Positions 58,011 through 64,000 of a stretch of DNA of 64,000 nt are shown in pieces. Position numbers and translations under genes: made by a program. Below the pieces are notes generated by a model. The model was not told where the DNA came from and made no database searches. It saw only the letters and a list, made by a program, of their open reading frames with translations. Position 1 is the first letter of the stretch. Every line of letters begins with the position of its first letter. The DNA comes from Verrucomicrobium spinosum DSM 4136 = JCM 18804 (GTDB taxonomy: Bacteria; Verrucomicrobiota; Verrucomicrobiia; Verrucomicrobiales; Verrucomicrobiaceae), in assembly GCF_000172155.1 (NCBI RefSeq), contig NZ_ABIZ01000001.1, positions 7,783,105 through 7,847,104 of the forward strand. The letters run 5' to 3'.

Positions 58011-60038
58011 ATGTCCGGCGCTCCCGTCTCCCTCTGCCATCGCCCTCTGGCGTGGGCACGGTGGCGGTGTTGGGCCGTTTTCATCGCGGTCGCGACGCTG
58101 CCTGCGCTGGCCAGCCCGCTCCGGGCAGCCTCCGTCTGGTCATGGTTTCACGCACCTCTCCGGACCCTGGAGCAGGAGTCACAGGCACTGGATGCGCGCC
58201 TGGCTCAGTTGCCAGCCCTGCCCAACCCCCAGTCTCATGAGCGGGCCGGTTACCACAGTGGCTGGGCGGCGGACGCCGATAGCGTGCGCTGGGTGCAGGT
58301 GGATCTCGGGCGCGAGATGCCTCTCGACGCGGTGGTGGTGATCCCCGCCTTTCTCGGCGGCTCCACCGCCTACGGTTTCCCCGCCCGCTTCCGCGTGGAC
58401 CTCTCACGCGATTCCGAGTTCGCGGAGTCCACCACGCTCTTTGACCACACCGGCCAGGACTACCATCAGGCCATGGCCCCTGTCTATCTGCCCGCAGAGG
58501 GGCAGAAGGGGCGCTACGTCCGCTTCACCGCCACCCGCATCACTTCCGGCACCGCCCCCCGCCACTATTTCTGTCTGGGTGAGCTCCTGGTCTTTTCGCA
58601 TGGGGCGGTCGTCTCGGCGCGCTGCCCCGTCACCTCCTCCAAGTCCAGCGACACCGCCCCCACCTGGAGCAAGACCAATCTGGTGGACGGGATCAGCGCC
58701 CTGGGCCTGCCGGTCCTGCCGGGAGCACAGGCCACCAATGGCTGGCATTCCGCCATTCACAAGACCCCGAACCGCCAGAGCTGGGTGCAGATGGATCTCG
58801 GCGGCATCCGACCGCTCGATGAGATCCGCTTCATCCCCACCCACCCGGCAGACTTCCCGGACCGGGCCGGCTTTGGCTTCCCCGAGTGGTTCCGGCTGGA
58901 GGCCTCCGATGACGAAAATTTCCTGAACCCGCAGCTCCTCTTTGGTGCCGTCACCGCCCCCTTCCCCAATCCGGGCGACAACCCGGTGCCCTTCCCCGTG
59001 CAGGGACACCGGGCCCGCTACGTGCGCATGACCGCCACGCAACTCTGGCCGCGCAGTGACGACTACGTCATCGCCTTCTCGGAAATGCAGGTGTTCTCTG
59101 AAGGGCACAACATCGCCATGGCCGATGGAGTAAAGGTCACCGCTTCCGACGATGTCTTTGCCCCACTCTGGCAGCGGGAATGGCTCATGGACGGCCTGGC
59201 GGCCAACGGACGCCTGGTGGACTGGCCGGTCTGGTTGCAACAGCTCTCCCAGCGACGGGAGCTGGAAGGCGAGCAGGAGGACTTGAAAGCCCGCACCGCC
59301 CTCGCGCTCGCCATCGCCCAGCGCCATGCCACCTGGTGGGGGGCGGCTCTGGCGGCGGCAGTCGTGGGACTGGTCATTGTTTCCTCGATGCGCAGCCGGC
59401 GGGCCCGGCTGCGGGAGATGGAAGCCCTGCGGCAGCGCATTGCCCGCGACCTCCATGATGAGGTGGGCAGCCACCTCGGCAGCATCTCCCTGGCCAGCGA
59501 GCTCGCCCTGCGCGAGTCCCCGGAGGAGGCTCATGCCACGCTGGACGAAATCCACCGCATGTCCCGCCAGGCGGCCGAGTCCATGCGCGGCATCGTCTGG
59601 CTGGTGAGAGAGGGGGGTGAGCCCACGCTGGACCGTCTCATGCAGGCGCTCCGGGACAGCGCCACCACCCAGCTCCAGGGCTACGCGTGGGATCTTCATG
59701 TTCCGGACCATGCGCCCCGCCTCGCGGCCTCGCTGGACTTTCACCGCCACGTTTTCCTCTTCTTCAAGGAGGCCGTGCACAATGTCGTACGCCACGCCCA
59801 TGCCACCGCCGTGCATCTGGAGGTGACCTGGAACCAGGACCGCTTCCAGCTCCTCATTGAGGACAACGGCCGCGGCTTCGATCCCGCCGTTGCATCCAGC
59901 GGCAGCGGCATGGCCAACCTCCGGCATCGCGCCGCCGCCCTCCATGGGGAGGTGTCTATTTCCTCGCATCCCGGTGTCACCGGCTCCCGCGTCACCCTCA
60001 CCGTTCCTCTTTCATCCCCTTCCCCCTCCCGCCCATGA
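58011..60038 (+). CDS. Sensor histidine kinase with two discoidin-like domains
   Basis: A 675-residue two-component sensor. The ATG at 58011 is preceded by GGGAGG at 10 bases and gives a leader through WAVFIAVATLPALA; an ATG at 57963 is an alternative. Two discoidin-like (F5/8 type C) sugar/lipid-binding domains lie outside the membrane: GWAADADSVRWVQVDLGREM with ALDAVVVIPAF-like strands, then NRQSWVQMDLGGIRPLDEIR. A membrane span (WWGAALAAAVVGLVIVSSMR) precedes the HisKA_3 box RQRIARDLHDEVGSHLGSIS (phospho-His near residue 482) and the HATPase with FFKEAVHNVVRHAHA and DNGRGFDP. It resembles NarL/DesK-type kinases. It overlaps the response regulator gene by 4 bp (ATGA). Confidence 0.92.
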   Translation: MSGAPVSLCHRPLAWARWRCWAVFIAVATLPALASPLRAASVWSWFHAPLRTLEQESQALDARLAQLPALPNPQSHERAGYHSGWAADADSVRWVQVDLGREMPLDAVVVIPAFLGGSTAYGFPARFRVDLSRDSEFAESTTLFDHTGQDYHQAMAPVYLPAEGQKGRYVRFTATRITSGTAPRHYFCLGELLVFSHGAVVSARCPVTSSKSSDTAPTWSKTNLVDGISALGLPVLPGAQATNGWHSAIHKTPNRQSWVQMDLGGIRPLDEIRFIPTHPADFPDRAGFGFPEWFRLEASDDENFLNPQLLFGAVTAPFPNPGDNPVPFPVQGHRARYVRMTATQLWPRSDDYVIAFSEMQVFSEGHNIAMADGVKVTASDDVFAPLWQREWLMDGLAANGRLVDWPVWLQQLSQRRELEGEQEDLKARTALALAIAQRHATWWGAALAAAVVGLVIVSSMRSRRARLREMEALRQRIARDLHDEVGSHLGSISLASELALRESPEEAHATLDEIHRMSRQAAESMRGIVWLVREGGEPTLDRLMQALRDSATTQLQGYAWDLHVPDHAPRLAASLDFHRHVFLFFKEAVHNVVRHAHATAVHLEVTWNQDRFQLLIEDNGRGFDPAVASSGSGMANLRHRAAALHGEVSISSHPGVTGSRVTLTVPLSSPSPSRP

Positions 60039-60697
60039 CGGACTCGCCCGCCGACAGCTCCGCCCCCAGGATCATCTGGATCGTGGAAGACCACGCCTCC
60101 TTCCGCCGCACCCTCGCCCGCGTGGTGCAGAGCGAGCCGGACCTCTCCTGCGCCCATGACTTCGACTCCTGCGAGACCGCCCTCGAGGGCATGACCCGCT
60201 TCACCCGGCCCGACGTGATCCTCCTCGATGTCGGCCTGCCCGGCATGAGCGGTCTGCAGGGCATCCGTCTTTTTCGCGAGCGCAGCCCCGACACCCTCGT
60301 CATCATCCTCACCGTGTTTGAAGACGACGAGAAGATCTTCGATGCCATCTGTGCCGGTGCCGCCGGCTACCTCCTGAAAACCGCCGGAGCCGATGCCATT
60401 GTTTCCGCGATCCGCGAAGCCCTTGCGGGTGGCTCGCCCATGAATCCCCGCATCGCCCGCCGCGTGCTGGAGATGTTCTCCAAGCTCGCGCCCAAGACCC
60501 ACGACTACGGCCTCAGTGCCCGGGAAAAAGAAATCCTCGACCTCATGGTCAAAGGCCTCATCAAAAAAGAGATCGCCGACCGCCTCACCCTCAGCGTCCA
60601 CACCGTGGATACCTACCTGAGAAGGATCTATGAAAAACTCGAGGTCAACACCCGGACTGGGGCGGTGGCGAAGGCATTGAAGGAAAGACTGATTTAG
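60035..60697 (+). CDS. LuxR/NarL-family response regulator
   Basis: A 220-residue DNA-binding response regulator and partner of the sensor gene, overlapping it by 4 bp. The receiver has the acidic pair (IWIVEDHASFRRT, Glu18-Asp19), phosphorylation site Asp65 (VILLDVGLPGMSGLQ), Thr in ILTVFEDD and Lys in YLLKTAGAD. The LuxR-type helix-turn-helix is LSAREKEILDLMVKGLIKKE then IADRLTLSVHTVDTYLRRIY. It should activate or repress target genes when phosphorylated by the sensor. Its stop codon TAG falls inside the repeat element that starts at 60696. Confidence 0.95.
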   Translation: MTDSPADSSAPRIIWIVEDHASFRRTLARVVQSEPDLSCAHDFDSCETALEGMTRFTRPDVILLDVGLPGMSGLQGIRLFRERSPDTLVIILTVFEDDEKIFDAICAGAAGYLLKTAGADAIVSAIREALAGGSPMNPRIARRVLEMFSKLAPKTHDYGLSAREKEILDLMVKGLIKKEIADRLTLSVHTVDTYLRRIYEKLEVNTRTGAVAKALKERLI

Positions 60698-60884
60698 CCA
60701 CAGAGAACACAGAGGAATGATTTTTTAGACAGAATTAACGGAATTAACAAAATTCAGGTTCGAGCTGCGGACAGGATCGTGAACACACGGTCATTCAGAA
60801 GCTGAACTCTAATTCCGTAAATTCTGTTAATTCTGTCTAAACCTCAGTCTCATTCCTCTGTGTTCTCTGTGCCTCTGTGGTTAA
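60696..60884. repeat. Nested inverted-repeat element
   Basis: Outer arms: CCACAGAGAACACAGAGGAA (near 60698-60717) and its imperfect complement at 60850-60884, which has an extra segment GCCTCTGTGG. Inner arms: TTAGACAGAATTAACGG (60725-) and AATTCCGTAAATTCTG (60811-60840), the same family as 15740-15860. The outer arms begin inside the response regulator stop codon. No coding function. Confidence 0.8.
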
Positions 60885-60965
60885 ACCCCAATCCCCTCCC
60901 ACCCCTGACGTAATTTTCCCTCACGTCATCCGTATTCTACCTCTCACCACTTACCTCTTACCAGA

Positions 60966-62327
60966 ATGCGCCTCACGCTCGCCCTTTGTCTCAGCCTCAG
61001 CCTCCCGCTCCTCGCCCCTGCGCTGGAGCCCAAGGACCGCAGTGTCGTGCTCATCAGCGTGGACGGCTTCCCGGCTTACATGTGGAAGGATCCCTCGCTG
61101 CCAATCCCGAATCTGCGCAAGCTGGCCGCTGAAGGTGCCAGCACGGAGGCGATGACCGTTTCCAATCCCTCCATCACCTGGATCAATCACACCACGCTGG
61201 TCACCGGCGTTTCTCCCCGGAAGCATGGCGTGCTTTTCAACGGTCTGCTGGTCCGTCAGGGTGTGGACAAGCCGCCGGTGATTGAACAATGGGTGGACAA
61301 GGACAAGCTCGTGTTTGCCCCCACGCTCTATGATCTGGCGCATGCCGCCAATCTCACGACGGCGGAAGCCGATTGGGTCGCGGTGACGCGCGCCCCCACC
61401 ATCACGTGGAGTTTCCCTGAACTCCCCAACGCCGAAGGCCCCATTGAGAAAGAAATGATCGCCAAGGGCCTCCTCACGCCCGAGCAGGTCACGTGGTTTC
61501 ACAAAGGCCCCCAAGGCAAGAACATCGCCTGGCGCGACTCCACCTGGACCCAGGCCGCCATTCACATGCTCACCGAGCACAAGCCGAACTTCCTGATGTA
61601 TCACACGCTGAACACAGATGCGAACCACCACCGTTACGGTCCGCAGAGCTGGCCCAGCTACACCGCGCTCGCTTACGCAGACCGTCTCATCGGTGACGTC
61701 GTGGCAGCAGTGGAAAAGGCCGGCATGAAGGACCGCACCACCTTTTTCATCGCCACCGACCACGGGTTCAAGAAGGTGCAGAAGTACGTGTACCCCAACG
61801 TCATCCTCAAGCAGGCCGGCCTGGTGCGAGCCCTCGGCCCCAACATCCGCCAGTGCGAAGCGGCCGCCGTCCCCCAGGGCGGCATGGCCTTTGTTTATGT
61901 CACCGATCCCGCCCGCCGGGCCGAGTTCCTGCCCAAGCTCAAGGAACTCTTCAGCCAGGCCGAGGGCATCGACAAGGTCATCGAGGGAACCGACGGCCCC
62001 ACCCTGGGCATGCCCACTCCCGAGGAGAACCAGGGCGTCGGCGACCTCATCCTCTATCCCAAAGCGGGCTATGCCTTCAACAACAGCGCCGCCGGGGATG
62101 TGACCACCGGTCCCACCGAGAACTACGCCGGCACCCACGGCTACCTCGCCAGCGATCCCGAGCTCGACGGCATCTTCATCGCCTCCGGCCCCGGCATCAA
62201 ACCCGGCGTCGTCCTCCCCCGCATGGCCAACCTCGACGTCGCCCCCACCATCGCCAAGCTGCTGAAGCTTCAGATCCCCAATGTGGAAGGGCGCGTGCTG
62301 GAGGAGATTTTGGAGAGCGGGAAGTAG
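60966..62327 (+). CDS. Secreted alkaline-phosphatase-fold nucleotide pyrophosphatase/phosphodiesterase
   Basis: A 453-residue exported enzyme of the NPP family. Signal peptide MRLTLALCLSLSLPLLAPAL. The active-site residues of the alkaline-phosphatase superfamily are visible: VVLISVDGFPAYMW (Asp metal ligand), SITWINHTTLVTG (nucleophile Thr), TLNTDANHHRYGP (Asp, His), FFIATDHGFKKV (Asp-His pair) and the distal His in NYAGTHGYLA. It should hydrolyse nucleotide or phosphodiester bonds outside the cytoplasm; the exact substrate is unknown. It stands alone between two palindromic spacer regions. Confidence 0.92.
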   Translation: MRLTLALCLSLSLPLLAPALEPKDRSVVLISVDGFPAYMWKDPSLPIPNLRKLAAEGASTEAMTVSNPSITWINHTTLVTGVSPRKHGVLFNGLLVRQGVDKPPVIEQWVDKDKLVFAPTLYDLAHAANLTTAEADWVAVTRAPTITWSFPELPNAEGPIEKEMIAKGLLTPEQVTWFHKGPQGKNIAWRDSTWTQAAIHMLTEHKPNFLMYHTLNTDANHHRYGPQSWPSYTALAYADRLIGDVVAAVEKAGMKDRTTFFIATDHGFKKVQKYVYPNVILKQAGLVRALGPNIRQCEAAAVPQGGMAFVYVTDPARRAEFLPKLKELFSQAEGIDKVIEGTDGPTLGMPTPEENQGVGDLILYPKAGYAFNNSAAGDVTTGPTENYAGTHGYLASDPELDGIFIASGPGIKPGVVLPRMANLDVAPTIAKLLKLQIPNVEGRVLEEILESGK

Positions 62328-63009
62328 AGCCCTACCACACGCCGGGCCCAAGTGGATTTATCGAGCCGCACCGGTGGCTGAATAGCTATCAGACAAAGTA
62401 GCGTATTCTCCACCTGGCGGCGCAGCCGCTGTGGAGTGCGTGCGTGAAGCGCCGCTTTTGCCTGCTGAGTAAACGTGTGTGACGGCAGATGACACCTCAG
62501 CATGACGAACCTTTGCTGGGCACCTCGATCTCTCCACGACACCCCCTGTTCATCGCCTCGGGTTCGATTAAACTACCCCGATCCACGAAAGCGGCGCTTC
62601 ACGCACGCACTCCACAATCCCGCAAGCGGGATCAGGTGATGTAAATCAGTCGATGTCAGGACGCATATACCGCCTCCAATCTCAATGTCCTATGTTGCCC
62701 GATCCAAACCCGAGATCGGATCACTCCACCAACACACCCTGGGTCCTCGAACCCGAAGGGTTCACCATGCATAGCCATGGGTGAAACGAGCGGAGCGAGT
62801 GCAACCCATGGAATACGAGCAAACGCAATTTCTACCGCGGAGCGGTAGGCCGTCAGCGCGATCAAACGTCTCACGGAGGAACCACCCGCCCAAGGCCTAC
62901 CGCTCCGCGGTAGCGCGGCATTGACGCTTTCCACGGGTTTGGCTCGCTGGACTCGCCCAACCCGTGGCTATTCATGGTGAACCCTCCGGGTTCGGTATTC
63001 ACCTCCCCC
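62328..63009. repeat. Spacer with several nested inverted repeats
   Basis: No gene is evident. Structures: a 28-bp perfect inverted repeat 62431-62458 / 62588-62615 (starting GTGGAGTGCGTGCGTGAAGC); an outer 34-bp pair 62748-62781 / 62961-62994 with about 3 mismatches; and inside it a 19-bp perfect pair 62832-62850 / 62895-62913 (CTACCGCGGAGCGGTAGGC). The second group is a nested palindrome about 250 bp long, similar in style to the element at 60696. Confidence 0.7.
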
Positions 63010-63330
63010 TCACACGTTGTCCTCCCAATCCTCAATCTCCAGGGTGGTCATCACCTCCGCGATGTATTCATCTGCCCGCTCGGCCTCTTCGGTCTCCTCG
63101 TCTTCAAAGGCGATGGTCAGCTTCTGGGCCAGGTGAAAGATGTCCTCCACTTCCGCCCCACGCTTCAGGGCCATGACGACCGCCTGAATGAACGTGTTCA
63201 CCATCCGCTCACAGTCTTCCCGGATCTCCTCCGTAGGGGCACCGGCGTAGTACTCCTCTTCGTTGAACTTCACCTGCTCAATCAGCATATGCAGGTCGGC
63301 GAGGGTGGCAGAGGAGTAGGAGAGTGGCAT
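63010..63330 (-). CDS. Small acidic cytoplasmic protein, possibly DUF5713-like
   Basis: A 106-residue acidic helical protein. The ATG at 63330 (MPLSYSSATLADLHMLIEQV) was chosen; the frame is open upstream to 63468 but those residues (Gly/Ser/Trp-rich) look non-coding. The pattern NEEEYYAGAPTEEIREDCER then VMALKRGAEVEDIFHLAQKLT and a C-terminal EEAERADEYIAEVMTTL is reminiscent of DUF5713-type helical proteins, but the match is weak. No partner gene. Function unknown. Confidence 0.6.
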   Translation of the reverse strand: MPLSYSSATLADLHMLIEQVKFNEEEYYAGAPTEEIREDCERMVNTFIQAVVMALKRGAEVEDIFHLAQKLTIAFEDEETEEAERADEYIAEVMTTLEIEDWEDNV

Positions 63331-63496
63331 GCGAATGCATAGCGCGACTCCGTAGCGCTGAAAACAAAAACTATGGAGCCCGCCCGATGAGCCCCATCCG
63401 CATCCCCCGCGCCCTCTACCAACGCACCCGTCGAGATGAGACCACGCCAAACCTCCCACGCCAATCATCTATCATAAGAAAAGACCTGTAGACCCC

Positions 63497-63533
63497 ATCC
63501 TGTTAATCTTAAAAAATCTTGTCAATCCTGTCT
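63497..63533. repeat. Isolated arm of the AGACAGAATTAA repeat family
   Basis: ATCCTGTTAATCTTAAAAAA followed by TCTTGTCAATCCTGTCT is a diverged single or double arm of the inverted-repeat family at 15740 and 60725. It lies between the small acidic gene and the adaptor gene. Confidence 0.5.
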
Positions 63534-63556
63534 CAAAAAGCGTCTCCCCGCTCCCG

Positions 63557-64000
63557 TCACCCCTCCCCACGCGCGATCACCGCCACGCCGTCCTTCACGA
63601 TGTCCGGCGGATGCAGCAGCACTTTGGTTCCCACCTCGATCCCGCCCAACACCTGCGTCTGGCGGCCGTCGGTACGACCTGCGTTGACATCGATCTTCTT
63701 CGCCTTGGCGCTCACGCCATTCTTCACCTTGTCTCCCACCGCGGACTTGAGCCGGTCCATCGTGCCGTTTCCGCTGCTATGGGCCTCATTGCCACCGCTG
63801 CCTGAGCCATGACTGCCAGTATCATACACAAAGGTCTTCCACGCGTTCCCCTCGCGGAACAAGGCCCCTGCGGGGATGAGCGTCACGTCCGGCTGCTGCC
63901 ATACGGCCACACGCACCTCCACCCGGTAGCGGTCGCCCAGCGCCGCGGCTTCCTTGGGCGGATCCACCAGATCACTCAGCACATACACGCGTTGTTCCTC
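63557..64000 (-). CDS. RND/HlyD-type efflux periplasmic adaptor, 5' part cut
   Basis: C-terminal 148 residues of a membrane-fusion protein; the N-terminus lies beyond the right edge. The fragment has the family-typical order: a segment LGDRYRVEVRVAVWQQPDVTL, the beta-barrel motif IPAGALFREGNAWKTFVYD, a Gly/Ser-rich insertion (TGSHGSGSGGNEAHSSGNG), and the C-terminal KKIDVNAGRTDGRQTQVLGGIEVGTKVLLHPPDIVKDG. Such proteins connect an inner-membrane transporter to an outer-membrane channel. The insertion of about 45 residues is unusual and may be a lineage-specific loop. Its transporter partner would be outside the window. Confidence 0.8.
   Translation of the reverse strand, partial: EEQRVYVLSDLVDPPKEAAALGDRYRVEVRVAVWQQPDVTLIPAGALFREGNAWKTFVYDTGSHGSGSGGNEAHSSGNGTMDRLKSAVGDKVKNGVSAKAKKIDVNAGRTDGRQTQVLGGIEVGTKVLLHPPDIVKDGVAVIARGEG

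Noticed and set aside
58404-59969. 521-codon minus-strand frame opposite the sensor kinase gene
   Set aside because: Shadow of the histidine kinase; no recognisable domain.
60951-62351. 466-codon minus-strand frame opposite the pyrophosphatase-type gene
   Set aside because: Gly/Val/Ala-rich shadow with no domain; the plus-strand frame has all alkaline-phosphatase-fold motifs.

Overview
The window looks like a chromosomal segment of a Verrucomicrobiota bacterium, probably near Verrucomicrobium, Prosthecobacter or Roseimicrobium. This is inferred from gene content: DUF1501, DUF1549/DUF1553 (PSD1) and DUF1800 proteins with Planctomycetes/Verrucomicrobia-type cytochrome modules, a DUF1080 protein, a sialate O-acetylesterase, several SGNH hydrolases, and large membrane-anchored Ser/Thr kinase and SUMF1-type proteins. 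Base composition is high-GC for most of the window and visibly lower at about 53.9-55.9 kb. No rRNA, tRNA or CRISPR array was seen.

Layout. 1-13.3 kb is mostly minus strand: the 5' part of a giant secreted protein with calcium-binding (TSP3-like) and beta-helix modules, several small hypotheticals, a DUF4262 protein, an SGNH esterase, a DUF1501/DUF1800 pair with small membrane proteins, and an Fpg/Nei glycosylase. 13.5-17.3 kb is a PSD1 cytochrome/DUF1501 pair. 18.0-20.9 kb holds cell-envelope hypotheticals and ends in a terminator. 21.1-28.2 kb is a signalling locus: a Ser/Thr kinase with an outward-facing beta-helix, a TPR protein, a receiver-like/pseudokinase/SUMF1-fold fusion, and a secreted protein. 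28.2-29.0 kb is a palindromic tandem repeat array. 29.1-34.7 kb has a lipase, a glutaredoxin, an Aas-like acyl ligase and mtnA. 34.8-38.1 kb has an AEC transporter, a DUF1080 protein and another SGNH hydrolase. 38.1-39.0 kb is repeat-rich spacer. 39.0-41.2 kb has trmL and an overlapping nucleotidyltransferase/winged-helix pair with a striking operator region. 41.3-46.9 kb is a run of secreted hydrolases and a diheme cytochrome. 47.0-50.5 kb is a giant WD40-PSD1 cytochrome protein. 50.5-53.2 kb is a cyclase/NTPase/TPR regulator.

53.7-57.7 kb is the accessory island. It contains a translationally coupled gene pair (a small RuvC/DUF3010-like protein and a Ser/Thr kinase), a small cysteine-rich ORF, a truncated IS630-type transposase, and a duplicated and frameshifted secreted-protein gene. 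58.0-60.7 kb is a two-component system with discoidin-like sensor domains. It is followed by a nested inverted-repeat element, an ectonucleotide pyrophosphatase-type enzyme, more palindromic spacer, a small acidic protein, and the 3' part of an RND/HlyD-type adaptor gene cut by the right edge.

The best candidates for something undescribed are the kinase/RuvC-like pair at 54.15-55.66 kb, the degenerate receiver-pseudokinase-SUMF1 fusion at 24.9-27.2 kb with its kinase partner, and the nucleotidyltransferase/winged-helix pair at 39.6-41.2 kb. All domain calls were made by eye from the sequence and from memory of the families; no database search was run.
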